A stretch of DNA of 34,298 bases from Thiotrichaceae bacterium (GTDB lineage: Bacteria > Pseudomonadota > Gammaproteobacteria > Thiotrichales > Thiotrichaceae): contig JALSJN010000004.1 in assembly GCA_026989335.1 (NCBI GenBank), forward strand, positions 1-34,298, given 5' to 3'. Positions 1-7,342 of this stretch are shown here, in pieces; position 1 is the first letter of the stretch; every line of letters starts with the position of its first letter. A program made the translations under genes and the position numbers. The notes beneath the pieces were generated by a model. The model worked only from the letters and a program-made list of their open reading frames with translations, was not told where the DNA came from and did not search any database.

Positions 1-315
1 GGCGCAGATGGTGTAGCCATTTCAAACAGTGCTATGCAAGCGATAGGTTGTGTTGCGGCAAGAATGTGTAACACAAACAACTGTCCGACGGGGATCGCCA
101 CTCAAAAAGAAGACTTACGCCAACGATTAGATATTGAGAAATCATCAAAACAGCTACATAACTTTTTTAATGCCTCTGTAGAACTCATGCAAGTTATGGC
201 ACGAGCCTGTGGGCACAATAATTTTAGCCAGTTTACTCAAGCAGACTTAGCAACATGGCATCGTGAAATGGCATTACTCTCAGGGGTTAAATATTCTGGT
301 GTAACCCAGTTGTAA
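1..315 (+). CDS. Glutamate synthase-related FMN/Fe-S protein, C-terminal part (5' truncated by window)
   Basis: The frame is open from base 1 (reading GADGVAISNSAMQAIGC) and stops at 313-315, so only the last 104 codons are present. The visible part carries a CxxxxxCxxxxC motif (GCVAARMCNTNNCPTGIATQ), the [3Fe-4S] cluster-binding signature at the end of the FMN-binding synthase domain of glutamate synthases. The same motif occurs in the full-length gltB later in this window, with different surrounding sequence. The tail (ASVELMQVMARACGHNNF) fits the shorter 'FMN-binding glutamate synthase family' proteins, which lack the amidotransferase and GXGXG domains; it ends soon after the cluster, whereas real GltB continues for several hundred residues. 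I infer a stand-alone synthase-domain protein of unknown substrate. The hairpin at 394-430 lies about 80 bases downstream and probably ends its transcript. Confidence 0.85.
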   Translation, partial: GADGVAISNSAMQAIGCVAARMCNTNNCPTGIATQKEDLRQRLDIEKSSKQLHNFFNASVELMQVMARACGHNNFSQFTQADLATWHREMALLSGVKYSGVTQL

Positions 316-393
316 CACGTTTGATATTTTTCTTCTTTTATGCTGTTGGTCTCGTTGTCGTTCGCTTCGAACAGTGAGCACTTACAAGAAAAT

Positions 394-430
394 AAAAAAG
401 CCCCTCGAAAAACACGACGGGCTTTTTTTT
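394..430. terminator. Bidirectional rho-independent terminator
   Basis: The stem AAAAAAGCCCCTCG pairs with CGACGGGCTTTTTT around a short A-rich loop, with one mismatch. An A-run precedes it and a T-run follows it, so it can work in both directions. It lies between the convergent synthase-like gene (plus) and tRNA-Ser (minus). Confidence 0.85.
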
Positions 431-433
431 ATT

Positions 434-524
434 TGGCGGAGAAGGAGGGATTCGAACCCTCGGTACGGGGTTACCGTACATACGCTTTCCAAGCGCACTC
501 CTTCGGCCACTCGGACACTTCTCC
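434..524 (-). tRNA. tRNA-Ser (anticodon GGA)
   Basis: The minus strand gives an acceptor stem GGAGAAG/CTTCTCC, a discriminator G and an encoded CCA (434-436). The D-loop region GTCCGAGTGGCCGAAGGAG is typical of tRNA-Ser. The anticodon loop TTGGAAA carries GGA at 490-488. There is a long variable arm (TACGGTAACCCCGTA) and the T-arm GGTTCGAATCC. The length of 91 nt with CCA fits a class II tRNA. It reads UCC/UCU serine codons. Confidence 0.97.
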
Positions 525-716
525 GTATTTTACATAAGCAAATATAATTGAGCTGCAAAGGAAGCGGAAGTTTAAGCTGTTTTATGGCTACTGACAATCT
601 AAATCTAATATCCTAAACCCAGATAGGAACAAGAATAGATCGCCAACCTTTGATTTCAAAGCCCATTCAAAATACCGATTGCACTAAAAGGGTAATAAAA
701 TTTTCGATATACCAAC
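525..716. other. Intergenic spacer before the IS remnant
   Basis: Apart from the tRNA promoter candidate I see no coding frame, RNA gene or repeat here. The last three bases (AAC, 714-716) form one copy of the IS target duplication. Confidence 0.5.
531..558 (-). promoter_or_regulatory. Candidate promoter of tRNA-Ser
   Basis: On the minus strand TTGCAG (558-553) and TATGTA (536-531) are separated by 16 bases. Only six bases then precede the mature tRNA 5' end, so transcription would start at or next to it. Both boxes are imperfect. Confidence 0.4.
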
Positions 717-720
717 TGTT

Positions 721-1360
721 TTAGGTTGGTTTAATTACACACATTAATTTGAGAGTTTTCATACTGCTCATTGAGCTAACCATCTTATAATCCTCAAGTA
801 ACTTACGATAAGCATAGCTTGCATATTGCGAGCCTCTATCACTGTGGTGCAACAAGTCTTCTGGTGGTTTACGCAAAGCATAGGCGTGTTTAATCAACGC
901 CGTTGTCATGAGCTTACTCATTGCCCAGCCAACAATCTTGCGAGAATATAAGTCCATCACAATGGCAAGATAGACCCAGCCTTGACGTGTTTTAAGGGTG
1001 GTAATATCGGTGCTCCATATCGTGTTTTCCTTTTCTGGATTAAATTTTTGATCCAATATGTTTTCAGAAATACCATAGTTGTGGTTGCTGTTAGTGGTCG
1101 ATTTATAGCTCAACCGCTGTTTACACACAAGATTGAGTTTTCTCATAATCGTTCTTGTGCGTGTCTCACCAATACAAAATCCCGGTTTATTTAAGGCCTT
1201 GCGATAACCGATGCCACTGCGTGTTTGATTAAACAGACGCTTTGCTTCTCGGTAGAGCAACAGCTCTTCCTCGGTAATTAGTTTGGCAGGCTTACGTCGC
1301 CACTGGTAATAAGCACCAGGTGTAACGCGTAAGACCTCGCATAAATCGACAATGGGGGTA
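721..1360 (-). pseudogene. IS3 OrfB transposase, frameshifted at start and lacking catalytic Glu
   Basis: The minus-strand frame from about 1360 reads IVDLCEVLRVTPGAYYQW and continues through an rve integrase core: WSTDITT supplies the first catalytic Asp and HHSDRGSQYAS the second. After MVSSMS the sequence jumps to SMKTLKLM and runs into the terminal inverted repeat, where it stops at 721-723. The usual RKGNCxDNAxxESFF segment, which carries the third acidic residue (Glu) about 35 residues after the second Asp, is absent. The N-terminal part (VKFRAILKVGGTLPP) lies in a different frame from IVDLCEV, showing a second lesion. An ATG at 1260 opens a 179-codon frame, but this is not a native start. 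The enzyme should be inactive. Confidence 0.85.
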
Positions 1361-1393
1361 GTGTTCCGCCCACTTTGAGAATGGCTCTGAATT

Positions 1394-1670
1394 TCACTTC
1401 ATTTCCTTCGCAAAGTAGGCGCTCGCCTTTTTTAAGATTTCTTTCTCTATCTTAAGTTTTTTGACTTCTTTACGAAGTCGAAGCAACTTTTCTCTTTCTT
1501 CCCCTGTGAGTCGAACACCTGATGTTTCATCAGCGATTCGTTTCTTCCAGTTGTAGATCTGATTCGGTTGAACGCTTACGGCTGATGCGGCATTAATTAC
1601 GCTGTAGCCTTGCTCTGTCACAAGCGCTACGGTTTCTTCAAGATTTTTTTCGTTTTGTTGATGTCATATT
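1394..1670 (-). pseudogene. IS3 OrfA (HTH transposase subunit), N-terminally disrupted
   Basis: The open part (ATG at 1621) reads TEQGYSVINAASAVSVQPNQ, the helix-turn-helix of IS3 OrfA, followed by a leucine-zipper-like stretch (EEREKLLRLRKEVKKLKIEK). Upstream the same frame continues as LEETVALVTEQG. The likely native start, reading MTSTKRKK near 1664, is in another frame, so a few codons (the usual SPEF-type motif) are missing with a frameshift. It ends FAKEMK just before OrfB, as in intact members, where the second ORF is reached by -1 frameshifting. Confidence 0.8.
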
Positions 1671-1805
1671 TACCTCGATACGTGATTTAAGTATCTCTTA
1701 TCAGTGTGTGTAAATTTATCAACCTAGAACAAACACCAGAAGGTACTCACTGTACACACAGGTGTTGTTTAAAGACTTGCTTGCTCGAGAAACCTCCAAG
1801 AAAAT

Positions 1806-2987
1806 TTATTTGTTATTTCCTTGTAGTAAGTCTTGAAAATCACTCAGTTTCCTCCAATCCCCATCAAATGCTATTTGAGCCTGTTCGGGCCAGCTTTTAG
1901 GGTCATGCATTCGAAACTGAGGGCCGGCACTTTCTAAAATTTTAATTAATAATTCAAACTTAGCATCTTTTAGTTTTTCAAAACTAGTGAGGCCATTTTG
2001 TTGTAGCAACGCTTCGATACTCGGCCCTATACCTTCAATTTTTTTTAGATCATCACCTTGAGTGATATTGGTTACCTTCCCAAAAGGTGAATTAGCAGGA
2101 GCATGTTTTGTGGTTAATGAAATAACAGGGTTTTCTTGCCCTGAGTGATCTTCTTCATCAATAAATTCTTGGTAAATTTTTAACTCTTCCCACTGTCCTT
2201 TTTCGGCCATTCCAGCTTGATGCGGCCATGATTCAGTTTCATGTGCAGAAAATCGTTTGTCGGCATTGGTTAAATAGCTTTTAAGTGTATCTCGGTCTGT
2301 TTTTCGTAAGGTTTTAAAGGTGTAAATCCCTTGTTTATTGAGTATTTCTTCGATGCGAGGACCAATACCTTCAATCTTCTTTAAGTCATCTTTGTTCGAG
2401 CTGAGTGAGTTTTCTTTTTTCGAACTCGAGTGATGAGCCTCTAGACTTCTTCGTGTGAAATCTTGATATTCTGTCAATTTTTTCCAATCACCTTTTGCAG
2501 CGAGGCTGGCTTGATGAGGCCAAGTATCAACAACTTTAGAGTCAATATTAAGTAGTGAAGATAGACTATGGTTTTCTTTATTAGCATCACGTAAATCAGT
2601 AAATGAACTTATTCCATTTTGTTTTAATTGCTCTTGTAGCTTAGAAGTTATTCCATCAATTTTTGTCAAGTCGTCAGTCCGGGGTGTTGCGTAGCTTGAA
2701 CGACTTGGTGATGGTGCTGTTACCGCTCGGGGCTTACTGGTGGTATTACCAATGATGGGCTCTGATGTGTCATTGTTTCGTAAACGGGAAGAAGGTGAAT
2801 GAGTTTCAACGGCGGTAGAGGTATCATTATTCTGAGCACCGTTAATATAGCTGCTATTCCTAGACCTATAGCTTCGAATTAGCCAGCATAATATGCAACC
2901 TAATAAAAAACTCCCAGCAAGCATTACCAGTATTTCTAAGGTTGCATCTTGTTGGTTGTAGGATTGTGTGACAGCTTTTTCAAACAT
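1806..2987 (-). CDS. Membrane-anchored protein with three HHH + WPxQA modules
   Basis: This 393-residue protein has one predicted membrane helix at about 18-36 (ILVMLAGSFLLGCILCWLI), then a Ser/Thr/Asn-rich linker to residue 104. Three copies of one module follow, at about 105-175, 200-275 and 312-387. Each starts with a helix-hairpin-helix of the form DDLKKIEGIGPxIExxLxxxGIxTFxxL and ends with WPxQAxxAxxGxWxxLxxxQ. HHH motifs usually bind DNA non-specifically, but HHH units followed by a WPxQA segment also occur in proteins not shown to bind DNA. The topology (short N-terminus, Arg-rich segment after the helix) suggests that the modules face the cytoplasm. It lies 73 bases behind the OmpA/TSP3 gene on the same strand, so co-transcription is likely. 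Specific function unknown. Confidence 0.8.
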   Translation of the reverse strand: MFEKAVTQSYNQQDATLEILVMLAGSFLLGCILCWLIRSYRSRNSSYINGAQNNDTSTAVETHSPSSRLRNNDTSEPIIGNTTSKPRAVTAPSPSRSSYATPRTDDLTKIDGITSKLQEQLKQNGISSFTDLRDANKENHSLSSLLNIDSKVVDTWPHQASLAAKGDWKKLTEYQDFTRRSLEAHHSSSKKENSLSSNKDDLKKIEGIGPRIEEILNKQGIYTFKTLRKTDRDTLKSYLTNADKRFSAHETESWPHQAGMAEKGQWEELKIYQEFIDEEDHSGQENPVISLTTKHAPANSPFGKVTNITQGDDLKKIEGIGPSIEALLQQNGLTSFEKLKDAKFELLIKILESAGPQFRMHDPKSWPEQAQIAFDGDWRKLSDFQDLLQGNNK

Positions 2988-3060
2988 GTTATTTTCCTTG
3001 ATGTTTCATTTGAGCTCATTGTTTTATTCCGTACAATGGTCTTTTAGTTATCGTGTTGCA

Positions 3061-4659
3061 TTACAAATTTATAGGGGTAATTTCGATACGACGATTATTT
3101 GGTTTTTCTGCTTTGGTGTTTTGCACAGATAAAGGTTCAGCAGATCCTCGTGAGGCGACATCAATTTGTTGATAAGGCGCACCTCTTTGGATTAGTATTT
3201 CGCGTAATGACATAACAAGGTTAATACCATCTGCTAGATTTTTTTGTGCTGAGCTAAATGCATCACTGTGGCCTATAAGACTAATTGTATTTTGTTCATT
3301 ATCTTTTAACCATTTTATGATCTCTGCTAAATAGTCATTCGTTTCTTTGTTGAGCTTATTCGAGCTAATGAAATGGGTTTTATTGGGTACAACGAAACGT
3401 GCGTTTTTAAAGCGTTTGCTGGCGTTATCATTAGTTAGTTCAAAAATGAGTTGTTTGGATGTAAGGGTGTTTTCTGAATCTTTTGTGATAACAATTGGCG
3501 GCTGGCTAAAGGCACCTTCTTCATTTACAAAGGGATTGCTTCCCTTTTTTATTTCGATTAATGTGGCGATACCATCATTATCATCGTCAGAATCTACCGG
3601 GTCTATTTTTCCATCTTTATCGGTATCCGGCAAATGACTAACCGTGCCACCTGCAACTTCTTTGGCATCATCTAAGCTATCACCGTCAGTATCAGTGGAT
3701 AAAGGATTTGTACCGATTTCCGACTCAAAGCGTGTATCCAAATTATCATTATCATCATCTGGGTCAAGTATATTAATGATGCCATCATTATCCGTATCTA
3801 ATGGTTTGTCAGGATTATGACCTAACTCTTCGTTATCATTAATACCATCATCATCCGAGTCAACATTATTTGGGTCGCTATTAATTTTTTCCTCAAACAA
3901 GTCACTTAAGCCATCGCCATCTTTGTCGAGGTTTTCTTCTGCGTCGAGCGCATCAATAATACCACTTTCGTCAGTATCAAGTGGCTCTCCATATAGTTTT
4001 TCAACCTCTTCTAAATCACTAATACCATCGCTATCGCTATCAGCAAGCAGGGGGTTAATTCCAAGTATGAGCTCAGCTTCGGTTTTAATTCCGTCAGCAT
4101 CATCATCCTTGTCTAAGGCATTAATAATGCCATCATTATCCGTGTCGAGTGGCTTGAGTGCATTTCCACCTAACTCTTTCAAATCATCAAGCCCATCATT
4201 ATCAGTATCAACTAACAGTGGGCTAGTACCTATTTTAACCTCTACTTGGGTAGTGATGCCGTCATTATCATCATCATTATCAAGTGCATCAATGATACCA
4301 TCGTTATCTGTATCGAGTGGATGTTTGATATCTCCACCAATTTCGAGTTTGTCAGAAAACCCATCATTATCACTATCTTTATTATTTATTTCAGTGTTCA
4401 GGAGTAATTCATCTGCGTCACTAATCCCATCACCATCGGTATCATTATTTATGTTTTTTGTGTCGAGTGCGGTAGCTGGCAGCGTTAAGGGGGAAGTAGC
4501 TGCTTGTTTATTGCTTATCGGAGTAGCAGTAGTAATGCTTAACTTAGTTTCACACGTGTTTTTTATACGACAGCTGTAATACCACCAGCTACCAATAAAC
4601 CATAAGGTTGTAGCAATTAGGGCTAGCAATATAGAGAGTATATGGGTACTTTTCTTCAT
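3061..4659 (-). CDS. Membrane-anchored TSP3-repeat protein with C-terminal OmpA peptidoglycan-binding domain
   Basis: Counting from the upstream TTG at 4668 (535 residues), residues 10-28 form an N-terminal membrane helix or uncleaved signal. Residues 75-385 hold about a dozen Asp-rich thrombospondin type 3 repeats (pattern DxDxDGxxDxxE, for example DTDNDGIIDALDNDDDNDG), expected to bind many Ca2+ ions. Residues 425-530 are an OmpA-like domain, including SLIGHSDAF and NNRRIEITP, the peptidoglycan-contact signature. I infer an envelope protein tied to the inner membrane and peptidoglycan across a rigid calcium-loaded spacer. No beta-barrel and no lipobox are seen. Start choice is open: ATG 4659 lies 13 bases after an AGGA, while TTG 4668 lies 4 bases after it; I list the ATG. 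It is probably followed in one transcript by the HHH protein gene. Confidence 0.85.
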   Translation of the reverse strand: MKKSTHILSILLALIATTLWFIGSWWYYSCRIKNTCETKLSITTATPISNKQAATSPLTLPATALDTKNINNDTDGDGISDADELLLNTEINNKDSDNDGFSDKLEIGGDIKHPLDTDNDGIIDALDNDDDNDGITTQVEVKIGTSPLLVDTDNDGLDDLKELGGNALKPLDTDNDGIINALDKDDDADGIKTEAELILGINPLLADSDSDGISDLEEVEKLYGEPLDTDESGIIDALDAEENLDKDGDGLSDLFEEKINSDPNNVDSDDDGINDNEELGHNPDKPLDTDNDGIINILDPDDDNDNLDTRFESEIGTNPLSTDTDGDSLDDAKEVAGGTVSHLPDTDKDGKIDPVDSDDDNDGIATLIEIKKGSNPFVNEEGAFSQPPIVITKDSENTLTSKQLIFELTNDNASKRFKNARFVVPNKTHFISSNKLNKETNDYLAEIIKWLKDNEQNTISLIGHSDAFSSAQKNLADGINLVMSLREILIQRGAPYQQIDVASRGSAEPLSVQNTKAEKPNNRRIEITPINL

Positions 4660-4979
4660 GAAAGCCAATTAATCCTGTTGTTTTAAAGTAGCAGTAATGC
4701 TTTTCACTTTTTAAAACTAGAGTGTATAACAAATTCTTATTTAACACCTAGAGAGCCGTATTAATTGGTGTAAATTTAAGCAATATTGAGGTAATAGACA
4801 GTTTAGTGATCAAATGTTTTTTAAAATAGATTGGAAATAAAGTTTTACATGGTGTATTTGTGCGAGCAACCGAGGATTATTTAGGTGTCCGAGGAATCAT
4901 AGGCTTGTGCTATAGTCTTGTTTTTATTTGGGGGTTAGGGTAGGTAATACTGAGTTAGTGGCAATTTTTCAACGAAGTG
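4660..4979. other. Intergenic region upstream of the OmpA/TSP3 gene
   Basis: About 320 bases contain no convincing coding frame. On the minus strand TGTTATACA (extended -10 type, -10 at 4728-4723) could be the OmpA/TSP3 promoter, with only a poor -35. Towards 4979 lies the end of the PqiA-like gene. I see no clear terminator. Confidence 0.35.
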
Positions 4980-5477
4980 TCACGAATGCTTGATATTTGA
5001 AAGCTGACTAATCCAATAGCTTAACCCAATGGTGAGTAGAACCGATAATGCAAAGGCATAAAGACCATAGTGAACTTCAACTTTTGCTAGCGCCCCAAGT
5101 TTTACAGAGACAAGTAATAATGCAACCACAAATACATCTAACATCGACCACTTGCCGATTATCTCTATAACGTGTAAAACGTTGTCGAGAAAGGATCCTT
5201 TAGGATAACTCAAATTTAAGATGAGTAATAAGCTGGTAATTTTTAAAAGAGGCACACAAAGACTAAAAAAACCAATTATAACAAAGAGAAACCATTCTCC
5301 CTGTTCAAATAGTTCTTTAATGGTTGAGAGTAAGGAGACCGTATTTTCAAAGAAGTACATTTTTTCTAGCGTTAATAAGGGAGCTGTAAGGCCAACAACA
5401 AGGCAGGCTAGCGCTACGAGTAACAATATGTTAATGGTTATTGCTTGTTTCAAAAAAAGTTGTGTTAAAGATTTCAT
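4980..5477 (-). CDS. PqiA-family (paraquat-inducible protein A) membrane protein
   Basis: This 165-residue protein has four predicted membrane helices at about 14-35, 62-87, 113-128 and 136-156. The signature GKWSMLDVFVVALL (108-121) is the conserved motif of PqiA/YebS-type membrane domains. Canonical PqiA has two such domains plus zinc-ribbon cysteines; this is a single-domain version without the ribbon. PqiA-type proteins work with MCE proteins in lipid movement between the membranes of Gram-negative bacteria. No MCE partner lies nearby, so its role here is inferred only from family. No strong Shine-Dalgarno precedes the ATG. Confidence 0.85.
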   Translation of the reverse strand: MKSLTQLFLKQAITINILLLVALACLVVGLTAPLLTLEKMYFFENTVSLLSTIKELFEQGEWFLFVIIGFFSLCVPLLKITSLLLILNLSYPKGSFLDNVLHVIEIIGKWSMLDVFVVALLLVSVKLGALAKVEVHYGLYAFALSVLLTIGLSYWISQLSNIKHS

Positions 5478-5715
5478 AAGTTTCAGTTTGAATATTATTT
5501 GGATGCTTATCGTGGGTATAATAATGGTAACAAATGACTGTAGAAAAAGTTACTAGATTCGAGAAAGCTTAATCAAGCGATTGCGTGAGTTAGATGATGA
5601 GTAATGACTGAAGCTCCAATAACCAAGTTACCTGTTTTAAAATACAAAACGTAGCTTGCTAACGATGTTGCCTTGTCTACTCTTACAAAGGTTTCTAATA
5701 AGATTAAGGCATTAT

Positions 5716-6474
5716 ATGCAAATGGATTTTTTAACCCTATTTTCAAGCGGCCAACTCATTGCGATTACTTTAATTTTTATTTGGACTGGTTTTGTACGCT
5801 CTGGCATAGGCTTTGGAGGCGCGGCTCTTGGCTTGCCATTACTATTACTGGTTGATGATAAGCCACTTATCTTTTTACCTATAATAGGGACTCATTTACT
5901 CTTCTTTACCTCCATAACACTAGCAAGCCGGATTAAAAATGTTAACTGGTCTGTTGTTTCGAGTGTAATGTTCGTTATTATCATTCCTAAAATAGCAGGA
6001 CTCATTGGTCTGTTTAGTTTTCCGAGTATTTGGGTCGTGATTGCTGTATTTTGTATTACCCTTTTTTATGGCATTACGTGGGTTTTAGATTACAAAATCA
6101 AAAGTAACTCCAAAGTTGTTGATACGCTTTTATTAATTCTAGGAGGGTATGTGAGTGGCACATCATTAATTGGTGCACCATTAATCGCTGCAGTGGTTGC
6201 TAAAAAAGTAAGTCGAATTCAGTTACGAGAAACGCTTTTTGTGTTATGGATAATTCTTGTTACGTTTAAAATGGGAGCCTTTGTTGTTTACGATGTTGAG
6301 TTACAATGGCAGTTTAGTTTAATCCTATTGCCCTTTGTTGCAATTGGTCATGTAATTGGTTTAAAAGCTCACGATTATCTTCTGCAAACAGAAAGTACCA
6401 CGTTCCACCGCTATTTAGGTCTCTCGCTCATTGTTGTATCATCCGCGGGATTGATCAAATACATATTTGAGTAA
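5716..6474 (+). CDS. TSUP-family transporter (TauE/SafE type anion permease)
   Basis: The 252-residue product is almost entirely hydrophobic with about eight membrane segments. It shows the family glycine-rich stretch SGIGFGGAALGLPLLLL near the N-terminus and a second repeat-like GGYVSGTSLIGAPLIAA in the middle, matching the duplicated architecture of TauE/SafE transporters, which export sulfite, sulfoacetate or related organic anions. I chose ATG 5716 because TAAGG ends 6 bases before it; the frame extends upstream to 5656, but that part looks basic and non-native. The VOC gene starts five bases after its stop, so these two and the next gene probably form an operon. Substrate cannot be told. 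Confidence 0.85.
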   Translation: MQMDFLTLFSSGQLIAITLIFIWTGFVRSGIGFGGAALGLPLLLLVDDKPLIFLPIIGTHLLFFTSITLASRIKNVNWSVVSSVMFVIIIPKIAGLIGLFSFPSIWVVIAVFCITLFYGITWVLDYKIKSNSKVVDTLLLILGGYVSGTSLIGAPLIAAVVAKKVSRIQLRETLFVLWIILVTFKMGAFVVYDVELQWQFSLILLPFVAIGHVIGLKAHDYLLQTESTTFHRYLGLSLIVVSSAGLIKYIFE

Positions 6475-6479
6475 AAACT

Positions 6480-6848
6480 ATGGCCACGTTTAAAACTATT
6501 CATCATGTCAGTATGATTGTGTCTGATTTGGAAAAATCATTGGCATTTTATTGTGATGTTTTAGGGTTAACCCTTAACACATCACGACCTGAGATGAAAT
6601 TTAAGGGTGCTTGGCTGGATATTAATGAACAACAGCAAATCCATCTTCTACAAATAAACAACCCTGATTCCGTCAATCGACCTTCACATGGTGGACGGGA
6701 CCGGCATACCGCTTTAATCACAGAGAAAATAGAGGCTGTTGAAGCCAAACTAAATAAAGCGGGGATAATCTACACAAAAAGCCAGTCCGGAAGGTCGGCA
6801 TTGTTTTGTCGTGACCCTGATGGCAATACCTTGGAAATAATGGCATGA
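6480..6848 (+). CDS. VOC-family (glyoxalase/dioxygenase fold) metalloprotein
   Basis: At 122 residues this is a single-chain VOC protein with two beta-alpha-beta-beta-beta units. It begins with HHVSMIVSDLEKSLAFYCDVLGL, the typical first metal-ligand strand and helix. HTALIT and the terminal DPDGNTLEIM supply the expected later ligands (His and Glu). Relatives include glyoxalase I, fosfomycin-resistance enzymes and extradiol dioxygenases, and the substrate cannot be assigned. Its TGA overlaps the ATG of the next gene (ATGA at 6845-6848), which implies translational coupling. Confidence 0.85.
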   Translation: MATFKTIHHVSMIVSDLEKSLAFYCDVLGLTLNTSRPEMKFKGAWLDINEQQQIHLLQINNPDSVNRPSHGGRDRHTALITEKIEAVEAKLNKAGIIYTKSQSGRSALFCRDPDGNTLEIMA

Positions 6849-7312
6849 AAATAATGAAAGAAGGTACTAATAATGAGCAAGAAAAAAGTGAATTCTTGAG
6901 CAGCTTTAATGGTAAGTTATATGGTGTGCTTCGTTGGGATCAGTTGGATGAATTATGGCAAACGGTAAAGAATGGTAATGAACAGGGTTGGTATATCTAT
7001 GCCGTAGGCGAGCTATTACCAAGCCATAAAATAACAGGCGAAAGTGTTAATAGCTACGTTGAAGAGCTAAACCAGCTACTTCGTCGGGAGCATGACGAGG
7101 ATTATTGCGGAGTTGTTTACACTGATAGCTTCGAGACACCCCGATTAATAAAAGTGTTTGATCCGAATAACTTAGGCACATCCTGTAGCATTGCAACACA
7201 AGGGCCGCTACCATCTTGGGTAATCACCAAGATGAAGCCAGAAGTGTTATCCCGTGAATCAAAACAAACGGGAAATAGACGTCGTTGGTGGAAAACTATC
7301 TTTAGTAAATAA
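6845..7312 (+). CDS. Uncharacterised 155-residue soluble protein
   Basis: I do not recognise the family. The sequence has no membrane segment or signal. Its core (FNGKLYGVLRWDQLDELWQ, then GWYIYAVGE) looks like a compact alpha/beta domain, followed by HDEDYCGVVYTD, DPNNLGTSCS and PLPSWVITKMKP; the end is basic (GNRRRWWKTIFSK). It overlaps the VOC gene by four bases, so it is translated from the same message. An in-frame ATG at 6854 is an alternative start. The context (transporter, VOC protein, this) gives no specific function. Confidence 0.7.
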   Translation: MKIMKEGTNNEQEKSEFLSSFNGKLYGVLRWDQLDELWQTVKNGNEQGWYIYAVGELLPSHKITGESVNSYVEELNQLLRREHDEDYCGVVYTDSFETPRLIKVFDPNNLGTSCSIATQGPLPSWVITKMKPEVLSRESKQTGNRRRWWKTIFSK

Positions 7313-7342
7313 ATGTAGTTGATTGTTGATTAAAATGGAATC

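Larger units (their letters stand above)
717..1731 (-). mobile_element. IS3-family insertion sequence, internally deleted, ends intact
   Basis: The element is bounded by 27-bp imperfect terminal inverted repeats (717-743 and 1705-1731) that match at 22 of 27 positions; both begin TGTT and share TAGGTTG and TTACACACA. The flanks carry a 3-bp direct repeat AAC (714-716 and 1732-1734), the target duplication size normal for IS3. The length of 1015 bp is about 200 short of a typical member. Both reading frames inside are damaged (see the two pseudogenes). I infer one past transposition followed by internal decay. The recognisable ends could still be mobilised in trans by a related transposase. 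Confidence 0.88.

Noticed and set aside
340-597. Two short opposing frames across the tRNA-Ser
   Set aside because: They read through the tRNA and the terminator; no product would be conserved.
982-1194. 70-codon plus-strand frame inside the IS element
   Set aside because: It lies antisense to the conserved rve core of OrfB, without a ribosome site or recognisable product.
3923-4579. 218-codon plus-strand frame, very rich in serine
   Set aside because: It is the antisense of the repeated Asp-rich TSP3 codons (GAT/GAC read backwards as ATC/GTC-shifted Ser codons). The composition is an artefact and the minus-strand gene is clear.
5656-5715. Upstream start (5656) of the TSUP gene
   Set aside because: The extra residues are Arg/Leu-rich and the ATG lacks a ribosome site, while ATG 5716 has TAAGG at good spacing.
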